A stretch of DNA of 64,000 nucleotides from assembly GCA_025330725.1 (NCBI GenBank), contig JAIWND010000055.1, positions 56,023-120,022 of the forward strand, in the 5' to 3' direction. This stretch comes from Chlamydoabsidia padenii (lineage: Eukaryota; Mucoromycota; Mucoromycetes; Mucorales; Cunninghamellaceae). Positions within the stretch are counted from its first letter, which is position 1; each line of letters starts with the position of its first letter. Positions 13,057 through 25,901 of the stretch are shown here, one piece after another. The notes under the pieces are model-generated. The model ran no database searches. It was not told where the DNA came from and saw only the letters and a program-made list of their open reading frames with translations. Position numbers and translations under genes: made by a program.

Positions 13057-13687
13057 CAAAGTAAGTTGTCTATTATCATCAGCAAGAGAAAATTCTATCT
13101 CTCTTTTGTCACTTTCTCCGCCCCCCTTTTTATATCAGTCGACGGAGTTGACGCATCATTTAAAAGTCTTTTCTCACTCACTTGATAAATGGTGTAATTA
13201 TATACAATGATTGTTTTCTTGTGAAACAACAACGTCATCTGATATAGAATAGTCATTCACGCATAAATCATGAAATGGTAAAGCATATCTGTCTGCACCC
13301 TGGATCACCTTTTTGACACATTCAAACCCCGTTGTAAACGGATGAGTCATTGCTTTGAAACCAGCCGATCCTAAATAAAATATTTTCAAATTCCGACTTT
13401 TCCCTCTTTCTTTTCTCCCTACTTGGAACATTTTTTTTTTTACTCCATTCGTCAACATTCTTCCTCCACAAGACATTAGCGCTTGGTCATACTCCTCCTC
13501 CCCCCCAACACACTTGACGCCTTCATTCCACTTGGCTGCTACTCCAAACCACCACTTACCTTACAATATTGTTTTAATCAGTAAGGCTAACACTCAAATG
13601 ACTCGTTCATTTATTAAACCAAAACCGAAACACTAACAAACCACTTTTTGTATCATCTTTTAGCCCTTCTCTTCACCGACAACCACA
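13057..13687. promoter_or_regulatory. Divergent promoter region between the decarboxylase and the W2-domain gene
   Basis: It holds the minus-strand TATAAAAA at 13127-13134 for the decarboxylase. A pyrimidine-rich stretch at about 13490-13680 precedes the + strand start at 13688. An open minus frame (13198-13476) is low in coding character and was not accepted as a gene. Confidence 0.4.
13127..13134 (-). promoter_or_regulatory. TATA box of the PLP decarboxylase
   Basis: TATAAAAA on the minus strand, about 71-78 bp upstream of the start codon at 13056. Confidence 0.55.
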
Positions 13688-15459
13688 ATGCCAATGCCTC
13701 TCTCTATTTATGAAACATCTGGGATCACCATTACAACCACACTCAAACCATCTATCGATCATCATACTACTTTTACGGTAAACCAGCTATTGGGGACATC
13801 ACCTGTACATACTTCAGCAGCTATTTACAGAAAGCTAGGTAAACTATGAAAAATGAATGTTAGCTGCTTGTATTAAATAAACTTGTATCATTCTTTTTTA
13901 TTTTAGAACCCTCTATTCGACAATCACCACTTGAAATATCATTTTACAAGATGTCAGCGGCAGATATGATTCGCCACCATTATAATAACACGGGTCACGA
14001 ACTCCACCAAACCACTCCTCAACTCGTTATTGAAGATCAGCACTCCTTATCCTCAGTATCCTACGATTCCACCAACTCGTCAGTATCTGATGCCACCGGT
14101 TTACCCACCATGGTCACCTCATCATCATCATCACTTTGTAAAACCAAGAAACAATCTCATCGACGCCTGTTGCGTGAAATCCGTCGTCTTCGATCTGAAA
14201 ATGCCAACCTCCATAACAGCGTCAACATTCTTAAAGAAGATCTTCGGCATGAACGGGAATCTCGCCAAATTGCTGAACAGTGTCACAAGAAATACTTTGA
14301 CGATTCCATCAACACACATACCCAATTGGAATTGGAAATTATGGACCATCAAGATCAAATCAAAAAGCTTAAATCTCAACTAGGCACTACCACCGTTAAC
14401 CTCAACACATCTATCACCAGTTACAAAAGTCCTTTGGTTGATGAAGATGACGACGATGATGATTTATGGAATTGTGAAGATATGGATTGCAGCATTGAAC
14501 GACGATGTTACCAAGATACCGACACTAATGGTCCATTCTCTATTTATCAAGATCTACAAGACAGTGATGAATATGATGATGAATATGATAATAGTGAATG
14601 TAATGGCACCCACGAACAAGATGATCAATTTGAAAACTTGGCAGTATCTTATCTACAACAAGCATTGGTTGCCAACCTCACTAGCGCACGTGCCAATCTG
14701 GAATTCGACGATTTGACACTGAAATACGATCCATCACCAGACAGGGTCTTACGAACTTTGGCAGATGCATTCTTAGTATGGCTCCGTGACACTATACACA
14801 CCATCACCAATAATGACGATAACGACAAGGCAACATATGTGGCTCGATTGATATCAACACAGGTCCAGGATGTGTTTGCTCACTTTTGGAAGGCAATATT
14901 GGAACGTTATGTACACAATGACGAAGACCAGTATCAATTTTTACACCAATTCGAACGGATTTTACTTATTGGTCATCAAGGTGAAACCTGCCAAGTATCT
15001 CAATACATTGTACAAAATTTCCACCGGCTTCTTGTCATGTTTTATAAATACGACATTGTTGGTGGTGATGCGGTGATTACTTGGTGGCATACTTTACCTG
15101 GTTCCCTCTCATCTAGTTTGGATCCATCTCAAGAATTTGACAACACTGATAATGATCATGATATTGTGGCGGATCAAATACGAGATGTGACCAAGAAATT
15201 CGTCGAATGGGTGGATGATGATGATGATGACAACGATGATGATAATGATGATGATGATGATGATCAATCTTTGGTATTTGGTAACAGTGACAACGATATT
15301 GATGATGATGATGATGACTTGGAATACGATAGTGATCTTGATATTAATGATGATCACCTTGATGGATTCGACACTACTGATCTTTTGGCAACAACCCCGT
15401 CTGGTCGGTCATCAATTTATCCGGACAAGAAAAAGAAATCGGTCACCATCCTAGTGTAA
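13688..15459 (+). CDS. Coiled-coil protein with C-terminal W2 (eIF2B-epsilon/eIF5-type HEAT) domain
   Basis: Two exons, 13688-13838 and 13907-15459, give 567 residues. Residues about 135-210 form a coiled coil (RRLLREIRRLRSENANLHNS onward). The C-terminal part resembles the W2 domain of eIF2B-epsilon: an entry helix with LEFDDLTLKYDPSPDRVLRT, an acidic-aromatic box with YKYDIVGGDAVITWW, and a final FVEWVDDDDDD. The eIF2B-epsilon tail has the same plan, an aromatic helix followed by an acidic run. A long Asp-rich C-terminal extension follows. The nucleotidyltransferase and hexapeptide parts of eIF2B-epsilon are absent, so this is a stand-alone W2 protein. It could bind eIF2, eIF1 or a kinase; the partner is not visible. 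The upstream exon is preferred because it continues the frame through a clean GTAAAC...TTTTAG intron. Confidence 0.75.
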
Positions 15460-16057
15460 ATAGCCCCTCCCTCCCTCCCTCCCTCCTTCACACTCCAGTA
15501 CATATTATCCCCCTTCCCCCCCTTTGTATATTATATTCTTTAGAACAACACACATACACTTAAAAAAAGTAGCTTTTACATTATCAATAAACAAATAAAT
15601 AAATGAAAGACTTACGGATTATCATCACTAGGCGCGTGTTTGTTACACTGATAAAGAAAAGATGTGTCATTTTTATCCCGATCGAGTGGATTCGGACCGT
15701 TTACTGAATTGAGAAAGAGAGTACAATACAAGCCGTCTTCTCCGTCTCTCCGTCTCCTTTTTTAGTGTTGTGGCTGGTTTGAACGACAAAAGATTGTTGT
15801 ATGATAACAATGGGGTACAGGATCGCAGACGAAATAGCCAATTCATCCGCAGTCTGGTTGGATGAAATCATCAAATAAACTTTTTTTTCTTGATTGATTT
15901 GATCTTTTGATGCGCTGCGGAGTTCGGCAAAAGTGTTACTTAGCCAAGCGGCGCGGAACCGAAATCAATATAAAAGTCCCTTTTTCTTGTCCTTCCCACT
16001 TTTCTTTTCTTTCTCTTTCTCTCTTTCCCTCTTATTCCAAATAAATAAATAAAAACA
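15460..16057. promoter_or_regulatory. Intergenic region and promoter of the 16058 gene
   Basis: AATAAATAAA after the W2-domain gene (about 15590-15602) is its likely poly-A signal. A TATAAAA at 15969-15975 and a CT-rich leader precede the start at 16058. Confidence 0.5.
15969..15975 (+). promoter_or_regulatory. TATA box of the 16058 gene
   Basis: TATAAAA about 83 bp upstream of the start codon, followed by a CT-rich leader. Confidence 0.55.
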
Positions 16058-16540
16058 ATGCTTCTCTCATTACCTTCTCACAACAATAACTCTTTGGATA
16101 CTTCTTCTACCTATACTCTTTCACCTGATGGTCAACAGAAATCATTTCGCAGGCGTTCTTTTTGGCGATCAGGTCATTCTCAACTCTTGGCATCTTTACG
16201 ACGAAAACGATCCAATGCTCCTTCGGAAGATACAGCTTCTCTTAGTACTAGTACTAGTACATGTGTCTCCTCCTCTTGTCCTAACTCTGCTGCTTCTTCT
16301 TTTATCAACCTTTCTGACAATGAATTGACTACACCTGATAATAACAACACATCTCTTGCTGAAGAAGACTCTTTGGTTACTACACCTTCAAATCATCCTC
16401 CTCCTCATGTATTTGGAAAAGGCGATCAAGGTTATTCTATGTTTTATCTAAAGCTACCAAATGGTAATTGGATGGTACGATGTCGAACGGCGGATCGGAA
16501 AATCATTGCTACCTATGAAGTGGATGGATCTATGATTTGA
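16058..16540 (+). CDS. Small hypothetical protein, 160 aa
   Basis: Unrecognised family. The N-terminal two thirds is low complexity (Ser/Thr/Asn), with a basic patch KSFRRRSFWRSGHSQLLASL and RRKRS that could be a nuclear signal or a kinase site. The last 45 residues are more structured: GDQGYSMFYLKLPNGNWMVR, then CRTADRKIIATYEVDGSMI, which reads like two or three beta strands. A TATAAAA box lies about 85 bp upstream, and an AATAAA at about 16683 follows the stop. Being single-exon with a clean promoter and terminator layout, it is probably a real gene. Confidence 0.65.
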   Translation: MLLSLPSHNNNSLDTSSTYTLSPDGQQKSFRRRSFWRSGHSQLLASLRRKRSNAPSEDTASLSTSTSTCVSSSCPNSAASSFINLSDNELTTPDNNNTSLAEEDSLVTTPSNHPPPHVFGKGDQGYSMFYLKLPNGNWMVRCRTADRKIIATYEVDGSMI

Positions 16541-18588
16541 TACCTCTCCCTCCCCCCCCTTACTATCCCTTCCATCTCATTAGTCTATTTTGTATATATT
16601 AGTATAGTTTAGTTTTACTTTGATGTATTATACCCACCTATCCTCCCCATCATCACTTATTCATTTATCATTGTATGTAATCAATAAAGAAAAAAAAATT
16701 GGTTATACGGCCGTTTGTACGTAATTAGTATATTATTGTCATCATCGTTTGTTTTAGAATCATCTGTTGGTTTAATTGGAAAGTGCTAAATGACTTGAGA
16801 AATTAAAACAATGATTTGTGTCGGGACAAGATAATATCGCGTATTGTTAAAGAAACCATTTTGCATGATCTCTTAACTGAGAGGGGGGTCGTTGCTTTAA
16901 AATAGAACCTTTTGGTCATTGATGGTTTTTCATTTAGATCGAGTCTCTCCTCCCCCCCCCCTTTTTTTTTAATACAGTATCAGAAAACAGATCTTTCATT
17001 CATCAATATAAATCATACATACATATGATCATCCTTCTACTAAAAAGGCAAAAGTGTTTGTATATGTATCTATCACTCGCTAATTCTTTTACAGAATATC
17101 AGTCGACTTATTTAGAAATATCAATTAGTCAAGTTTCGATGATCAAGATATGTAGATGTATCTTAATGGCCTCCCCTATCGTGTTTCATTATGCACTTTT
17201 GGTATGATACATAATGACTTTGCCATTTTCAACTGTAAACAACCTCGGGGAAGTTTCATCTACAGAAAATCCATGTCAGCACGAGAATATGAATTCTACA
17301 ACAATTTTCCCTTAAAACTAGTTGATTTCTTGGTTATATGATATGCATGAAACTCATACCAGGGGCAAAGAAGAGTTGCCTTTTTGAGTTGGATGATAGT
17401 GTACCAATGCAGAGAACAAAGTCTAGAAAGTTTAGACAATGTAACACCTCCCAAAGCAATACAAAAGATACAACCAATACTTCCTAACTAGGTATGTGCA
17501 ATCCATGTTTTACACATCTGTATGAGCACACCCCTTCTTTAGATACTGACACTCCGACATTCATGCAGTCTTTTGTTTTCAAATTCCGCGATCGAGTTAT
17601 TTGCTGGATCAAGCCAGTTTTCCATAAAGTAGGATTCACAGAGTGTCCGACTATGTTTTACTGTGTGAGATCAAGATATTCAAGTCCATATTTTTCTTTC
17701 ATCCTTATTATCTGTATCTTTTACCTATTTGTCACTCTATTTTCTTCCCAGTTTTTATGTCTTTTTGTCGCGCAAAGGCAGTAGAGCTATTATTCATGCA
17801 ATCACCCGGCACTCTATTACCTACTTGTGCCATCCCGACATCCGCTTGTGCACATGTTTCATTTGAGGCCCCACTTTCTTGGACTCAACATCATTGATTT
17901 CTTTCGACCTCCCAAATTTGTGCCACTTTATCCAAGAAATGGGTCTCAATGTTACTTTAGTCCATCCTCTTTGTAAACGCAGGGATGAGTTTGGAGATCA
18001 AAAAAAGAAAATTAAGACCCCGATATGTGTGGCGGTAGATAAAATTCCAATTCACTTTTTTTCCCTTCTTCTTTTCGTCTTTTCTTTCTCTTTTAAACTT
18101 TTACAAATCGCATGCAACTAAATAACGATTATAGATGATATATAAGTAATGCTTAAATAAAAATAAAAAAAAAGGAACATATCACATACTTTTTACTGTA
18201 GAAAGAATTACTAACTGCTCAACTTTATAATTCGTAGCCCTTTTGGCGACATTTGCCTTTGGAAAAGATTCACGGCGCGACAACAAAAGGCCATTAATCA
18301 CACACCATCGTTAAGAATGATTAATAAAGTACTGCGAAAACAATAACTAAAGGTATGTTTAAAAAAATAGAACCCCCCCCTTATAATTATCTCCCCCTTC
18401 AGTTTGATTTCACGCAGCATCAACAACACCCCAGTATACAACTCCCCCTTTTTACACAGTCTCCTTAAAAGATAGAAATAACTTCTCCTTTCTCTTAATC
18501 CCTCTCTCTCTCTTTCTTCCTTATTCCTAATTATTATAACACTCTTTGTATCTGAACTAACTTTTTTATTATTATTTGTATATAAAAG
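16541..18588. other. Intergenic region of about 2 kb, no gene seen
   Basis: AT-rich, with many stops in all frames and C-rich or T-rich homopolymer stretches (near 16950 and 18370). Short open frames at 17025-17341 and 17494-17897 lack coding character. The 3' part is the chitin synthase promoter and CT-rich leader (about 18480-18588). Confidence 0.5.
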
Positions 18589-21500
18589 ATGCCTGCTATA
18601 GAGGATCTGACGGATTTGGCTCAACTACCTGACGATCGAATAGACTCCATTTGCCGCCATCTTCACACAAGATTCGACAATGACCAGTATTATACACGAA
18701 TTGGCAATAATCGGATGGTCATTATTAACCCATGCAAATCAACACCTTTATTACTGAACGACGACACTCTTCAATACTATGTCAATCACGGTTACAAAGA
18801 CTTGGCCGCTTGCACTAACGGGATCATCACCAAAGAAACACACCTATATGAATTGGCTACTCGGATTTACTTTACCATGCGACGAAGAATGGACGACCAA
18901 TTGATATTGCTAAGGTAAGTTTTTCCCCTTCACTTGGTCCCCCCCCCTCTCTCTCTCTTCCCCTTCCCCCACTACAGCTCCACTCACCCTTGATTTTTTG
19001 ACAAGAAATGAAATATACCAACCTTTTTTTATTATAAATAATATATGTACTTTGCAACTATTAGTGGAATATCAGGATCAGGAAAATCAACAAGTCATAA
19101 TCAACTTCTTAAAACTATCCTTAATCTATCGACACACACCAGGCGTGAAGATAAATTACAACGTCAAATAACAAGCGCAATAACTATTTTGGAATCATTT
19201 GGATCAATACATGCAACAACATCAACAACTATACAACATAACAACAATCGATTCAATTTATGTCATTCACTCCTATTTAATGAACGTGGTCATATTGTGG
19301 GGTCTTACTTGGCAACATCTCTCTTTGATAAGCAACATGTTACTCGATCCAACTCTACTTCCAATTACCACATATTTTATCAACTCCTGGCTGGTACAAC
19401 ACACAATGAAAAGACAGCACTGCATATTAATTACTCGATGGGTCATTTCGTCTATCTCAAGAATACGACGCGATACAAAGACACTGACATGGATGCTGGT
19501 GGTATGGGTGGCTCTGGCATTGGTGGTGATGGCATCAGCAACGATCAGAAACAATTCATCAAGGTCAAGGAAGCTCTCAAAATCCTCGGTCTAAAAACAA
19601 AACTGGTAGCACAAATCTGTCAATTGCTGGGGGCTATTCTTCACTTGGGTAACGTTCAGTTTATTGATGGTCGTGGTCCTTTGTCAGCTTTATCTTCTCA
19701 AAGCACTTCATCTTCCGGTCAAGAATCTTGTCGGGTTAAAAACAAGGATACTGTTGCATTGGTGGCTGCTGCTCTTGGCGTTGCAACTATAAAACTGGAA
19801 AACACACTGACACATAAACTCAAATTGATTGGCAAAGAATTCTGCTCTGCTTTTTTAACGGTGGATGCTGCTGCACATCAACGAGACAGTCTTGCTCAAA
19901 GTCTGTATGGTTTGTTATTCCACTGGATTGTACAATTCATCAATAACAAGATATCTTCAACCAGCTGGGCGAACCGTATTACGATTGTGGATTTTATGGC
20001 TCAAATGGGTGGCAATAGCAACAACAACAATGGCGGTAGTATCCAGCAACGTCACGGCAACTTTCACGACCTTTGTGCTCATTTTGCAACGGAACAGATT
20101 CATCAGTGGAGTCTCTATCAAACATTTGATGCTGATAGCTCTTGCAATGTGGATAAATGGCAGGATGATCTCCCTTACATACCGTCACCTTCACCCGACT
20201 TTTTCCAATCATCAATGTCATTATGGTCTGGCAGCAACAAATTCGTTATGGTGCCATCTTTAAATCGCGAATGCCAACGATTCCAGGCCTATGCTTTGGA
20301 TGCGACTGATAGTAACTGGCTGGTGACTCTCTTCCAAAAGAAGAATGCTCAAAAAGAAGATAATGGCCCATTTACAGCACTCCAATCACCATCTACACCA
20401 ACATCCAGCTTTGCCGTCCGTCACTTTTGCACCACTGTGGAATACTCTGTTGAAGGTTTTTTGGAAGCCAACGTCGACGCCTTCTCACCAGATTTTATCC
20501 ACCTCTTTCGATACAACTGCACCAATACCTTTGTCCGTGACCTCTTCCTCAGTATCGACCAACAACAATCACAGCAATCACCATCAACATCATCGGAAAA
20601 GAAACAATTTATCACCGCAGATGATGCCAGTTCCTATGAACAACAATACCAAAACGATACAGATCAAGGCACCCAACCGAGGATCTTGTTGACGGAATCT
20701 CATCCGCGTGATAATCTTACCATCATCAAGGCACAGCTACCAACACAGCCTCTTAACGGATGGATCGGCATCAACGAAAATAGTGGATCTGAAGCAAATG
20801 AAGATACTATTGTTAATGGTGGTAAATCGACAATTCCCTCTAACGATAAAGGCTTGCATTGTATTAGTACGGTGGCTCAACAAATGGTGCATAGCATGGG
20901 TCATCTTTTGAAACTGTTTGACGCAACACCAGGGCTGTTTGAAATCATACACTTGCAACCTAATCCTGCCCAACGTGCCTCTCTCTTTGATGAAACCTGG
21001 ATCATGAATCAGCTGGATGTGTACAAGGTGGCCGAACATACTCAACGACAACGATGGGGCGATACTTGGTACGACTATTCTCATGGCGAATTCGTCGAAC
21101 GCTACAACTATCTTATGGAAAGTCTTCCGTTGGACAAAAGTTTGGATCTTGCTGGACAATTGGCTTGCCTATTGGATGTGATCCAATGGACGCCCTCTCA
21201 GTGCGTGCTGGGACGTGAAAAGATCTGGCTGCGATTTGATGTGTGGCGGGACCTGGAAAACCATTTACGACTGCTGGAAAAGGAAGCTCGACAAAGGGAA
21301 AAGGAACGACTGATACAGATGGAGGCGGAACGCAAGGCGGAAGAAGAAGCGGCTCAACGGCGACAAGCTGAATTGGAGGCGGAGGCGCTCGCTCAGGCTG
21401 AATTGGAACTGACAATGGCACAAGCGGACACAGCACCTGACTCGGCAACAATGGCGCGGCGGGGGTCTCATGGTACTGATCGGTGGTCTCACTCTAATCC

Positions 21501-24500
21501 TTTTGCAGAAGACTGTCATTCTGTATGGTCTAGCGATGATCACACGGCTCACGACAAGAGTGAATGGGGCGAAGATGACGATTCCAAGGGGTTTGCTGAT
21601 GCGTAAGTAATATAAATACCATTATTGATTATCCTAAAAGGGTGGTGGGGTTGAATCCCTGATTGCATAAAATACAATAAATGGTATCGAGTCCTAACTT
21701 GTCTTTTTTTTTTTTTTTTTTTCTTTTTTTCCTTGTAGGTTTGGACCCAATCTTGATATGAGCCAGATGGTGGAGGATTATCAAGTACATAACGAAGAAT
21801 TGATTGAAGAAGTACCAATATCAAGTACTCGACAATGGTGGTCTCGGTTTGTCTGGTTTGCGACTTGGTGTATCCCCTCCTTTACATTACGGTGGTTTGG
21901 CAAAATGCATCGACAGGATGTCCAAATGGCATGGCGTGAAAAGGTGACACTCTGTCTTCTCATCTTTTTGTTCTCGGGAAGCATCATCTTTATCATTGTG
22001 GGCCTGAATCAAATACTGTGTCCTGGAACCAAATACCTATTCTCCGCGAACGACGTCTCGGTGCATCAAACTATCAAGGACTTTTGGATCAGTGTACATG
22101 GCCAGGTTTATGATCTCTCAAGATTTGTCGCCAACGATCATGGTACTGCATCATACATGGCAAGCAAATCTACAATGGAACCTTTGGCTGGTCGTGATCT
22201 ATCTTATACCTTCCCAGTACCCCTCACAACTGCTTGCTCCGGACTGGTCGTGGACAATTATATCAACATCATTCCTAATGAAACTGTTGTTCTCGGTCCA
22301 TTTGTACACTTTTCTGGTCCTCAACAACCGGATAAAGATCTCAAAACTATGCAAGATCCTCTATGGCTACAACATCGATTCCATCCTCTACTTGAAAAGT
22401 ATCGAAAAGGTGACTTGGTGGTGCCAATGAAGCAATTACAAGTCGATTTTCAAAGCTATGGGCGTTTGGCCATCTCCATTCACGAAAAGGTATACGATCT
22501 GACTGACTATATGAACTCGGCTCGGCGATATCCACAAGGCTCTGTACCAAACTATCACTTTTTACACCCATCTATCGAACGCCTCTTTATCACGTTTGCT
22601 GGTAGCGACGCCACTCAGGCTTGGGAACAAATGATTATGGATCCTATTGTGCGGCAACGAAACTTGGCTTGTCTGGACAACTCGTTTTATGTAGGAAAAC
22701 TGGATTACAGGGACACTGCGCGGTGCGCTTTTGTCAACTATTTGCTGCTAAGTTTTGCGGTGGTCATGTCGGTGGTCATATTGGTCAAATTCCTGGCAGC
22801 TTTGCAATTTGGTGGTGCTCCAAACCCTGAAGAGCAAGACAAGTTTGTGATCTGTCAAGTACCTTGCTACACCGAAGACGAAGATTCCCTCCGAAAGACG
22901 ATTGAATCCATTACGGTGATGCAGTACGACGACAGGCGGAAACTGCTGCTACTGATTGCTGACGGTATGATCATTGGTAGTGGAAACGATAAACCTACAC
23001 CACAAATTCTCCTGGATATTTTGGGCCACAATTATGATTTGAACAACGATGACGATGATGACAAGGATGAAGATGGAGATGCAATGGAACCATTCATGTT
23101 TAGATCCATTGGCGAAGGCTCACAACAACTCAACTATGGAAAGGTTTATTCTGGTCTCTATCAACACGAAGGACATGTGGTGCCGTATGTGGTGGTGGTC
23201 AAGGTGGGGAAAAGCTCGGAGCGCACCAAACCTGGCAATCGTGGCAAGCGGGATTCACAAATCATCTGCATGAACTTTCTCAGCAAGGTCCATTTTGACG
23301 CCCCAATGAATCCTTTGGAACTGGAAATGTATCGACATATACGCCAAATCATTGGTATCGATCCTGCTCTCTATGAATACATCCTCATGGTGGATTCTGA
23401 TACCGAAGTTTATCCGGATGCACTCACTCGAATGGTAGCCTGTATGCTTCATGACAGTCGTATCATTGGTCTCTGCGGTGAAACCGAACTTTGTAATGAA
23501 GATCGGTCTTGGGCAACTCGAATCCAGGTCTATGAATACTATATCTCTCACCACTTGGTCAAGGCTTTTGAATCTTTGTTTGGCTCGGTCACTTGTCTTC
23601 CTGGATGCTTCTGTATGTATCGTATACGCACACCTCACAAACAACTACCCTTGATTGTGTCACCTCAAGTAATTCATGGATACTCGGATAATCAAGTGGA
23701 TACTCTGCACAAGAAGAATCTGCTACATCTCGGTGAAGATCGCTACTTGACAACATTGGTGATGAAGAACTTTCCCCAGTACAAAATGATGTTTACGCCG
23801 CATGCCAAATGTCGTACAGTAGCTCCTGACGAATGGCGGGTGCTTTTATCTCAACGTCGACGATGGATCAATTCGACTATACATAATCTTTTGGAACTGG
23901 TGATGCTACAAGAGCTATGTGGATTCTGCTGTCTATCGATGCGTTTTGTGGTGATGGCGGATCTTATAGGGACGATAACCTTGCCATCGTCTGTGGTGTA
24001 TCTCATCTATCTGATATACGAATCTGTCTCGGGGGCGGGTCCTCTTCCTGTGATTGCCTTGGGGATGCTAGCAGGCGCTTATGGTTTACAAGCACTCATC
24101 TTTATTATCAAGCGACAATGGCAACATATCGGCTGGATGGTGATCTACGTCTTGGCCATTCCCATCTTTAGCTTTTTTATCCCGATATATGCGTTTTGGC
24201 ACTTTGACGACTTTTCCTGGGGCAACACACGGGTGGTGGTGGGCGACAATAAGAAGAAACAAATCATTGTCACGACGGATGGGGAAAAATTCGACGAAAA
24301 GATGATACCACTCAAGAAATGGGCACAACATGAACAGGAACTGTATGAAGAAAAAGTATCCGCCAAGGCACGGTCCGTCCATTCATTTGGCACCTCGAGA
24401 AAAAGAAACAACAATGACGATAATGATGGATCGATGGACAGGACGAGTGAAACCCAACAACAGCAACAGAACAACAATTGGCTTCTTCAACCCTTGATTA

Positions 24501-24888
24501 TGGATTTCTCTTTACAAGGCGACAATCCATTCTCTTTTGGTGATTATACGACGACGGGATCTTCGGCTATCGAAATGGTCAAGACCGATGAGGAAGATCA
24601 TGGTGGGAATGATATTGCAATGGAAACTATGGTCATCTTACCTGAAGATGATGCTATCGAGCGTGAAATCGGGAAAATTCTCATGAGTGCCAATCTGATG
24701 AATTTAACAAAGAAACAGGGTAATGGATCACTTTATCATAATGAACAATAGGAACTAATTGATTTTTTTTTCTAAAAAAAAAAACAGTACGGGATCAGTT
24801 ATCTCAACTATTTGGGGTGGATCTGACGATCAAAAAAGGTTTTATTAATGCAACCATCGAACGATTATTGGAATCAGAATTCGCCTAG
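18589..24888 (+). CDS. Class V chitin synthase with N-terminal myosin-motor-like domain
   Basis: Polymerises UDP-GlcNAc into cell-wall chitin at the plasma membrane. Four exons (18589-18914, 19065-21602, 21739-24719, 24788-24888) join in frame to 1981 residues. The motor-like domain has a P-loop GISGSGKSTS, with its first Ser codon split by intron 1, and ends in an alanine/glutamate-rich coiled coil (about 21270-21420). Next come a membrane helix, cytochrome-b5-like segments (WISVHGQVYDLSRF and SIHEKVYDLTDY) and the GT2 chitin synthase core with DSDTEVYPDA, EDRYLTTL and QRRRWINSTI. Several C-terminal membrane helices follow. The last exon adds a DEK-C-like tail (QVRDQLSQLFGVDLTIKKGF). The motor half is divergent: the switch-like segments read NNNRFNLC and VDFMAQMG, so ATPase activity is doubtful. 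The fused architecture is characteristic of filamentous fungi. Confidence 0.95.
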
Positions 24889-25901
24889 GGTGACCTTTAC
24901 ATTAGATCTATACTATATCATTGGTCACTTTGTTTAACTTGATTTTACCCATCCTATATACTGCTTGTTTACTTTTTTATTACCATTATCCATTTGTTAG
25001 AATAAACGTTTGTCTTTTAAATAAAACTTTGTGTCCTATGTCTTATCTATCCAGTCTTGATAATCACAACCTACTGTATTTGTATTATGTAGGTATGTTT
25101 CTCTCTCTCTTTTTTTTTGTGGTGCGACTGAAGGCGCATAACATGAACTTGCAAATCATCTTATCAAAAAGTTACCTCTGCATGATTTTTACGGAATTCA
25201 AACCCCGTCTCCGTTACAAACATAATTCAAATACCGCTCTATCACGACCTGCTTGTTACATTGATTGCAATGGCCTATTTTACCCGAGAGTTCAACTGCT
25301 CAAACCCTTTATTAGTCAGATCACCTTCAATGACCACACAAAGTGAATGAGTATAGGGGACTATTGTATTTTTCATTAGTATAGAAAATTTTGGCCTGTG
25401 TGGACGGGATTCGAGTGCCTCGCCCGTGAAAGCGGGTCGTCTATGCTTTTTTTTTGTCTTGTAAAAACCTTCTATACTATTATGTCTTGATGTAAAATGT
25501 ATTTGACGCAATTATTGTCCTTATTTTTATATTGAATGCAATCATATCGAACATTCAAAAGGATTGGGTAAAGCTCCATTCTAACGGGTATTGTGATTTA
25601 TACACTCCGCATATCCCGTGTGGGCGACGAGGTTTGGCCAGATAATAAAGCTCTGCCACCCACATGATCCAAATTTTTCTACAGTGGGCTCCTTGACAAT
25701 ATCAAAGAGACCAGTATACTGTGTATTGTTATCCATCCCGTATCATAAATCAACCTAATCGTACCAGATATTAATAAAAACAATGATTCCAATATATATG
25801 TTAAAGTACAAGAATGTCTTTTTAATTTTATTGATAATGATATACAACCAAAGAGGGGGAGGGGAGAATCAGCTAGTCTATGTGTGTATAATAAATAAAG
25901 C
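24889..25901. other. Intergenic region between convergent genes
   Basis: AATAAA signals near 25000 and 25018 serve the chitin synthase. On the minus strand an AATAAA-like signal near 25825 serves the deubiquitinase. A GACGGGATTCGAGTGCC segment near 25406 is tRNA-T-arm-like but has no tRNA around it. No gene is seen. Confidence 0.5.

Noticed and set aside
14130..15357. Open frames opposite the W2-domain gene, including a poly-Ile frame
   Set aside because: They are antisense shadows of the Asp-rich GAT/GAC repeats.
16990..17900. Several plus-strand frames of 60-96 residues
   Set aside because: Composition is typical of AT-rich spacer, with no conserved motif.
25400..25450. tRNA-like GGGATTCGAGTGCC followed by a T run
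   Set aside because: No cloverleaf; only a T-arm-like string.
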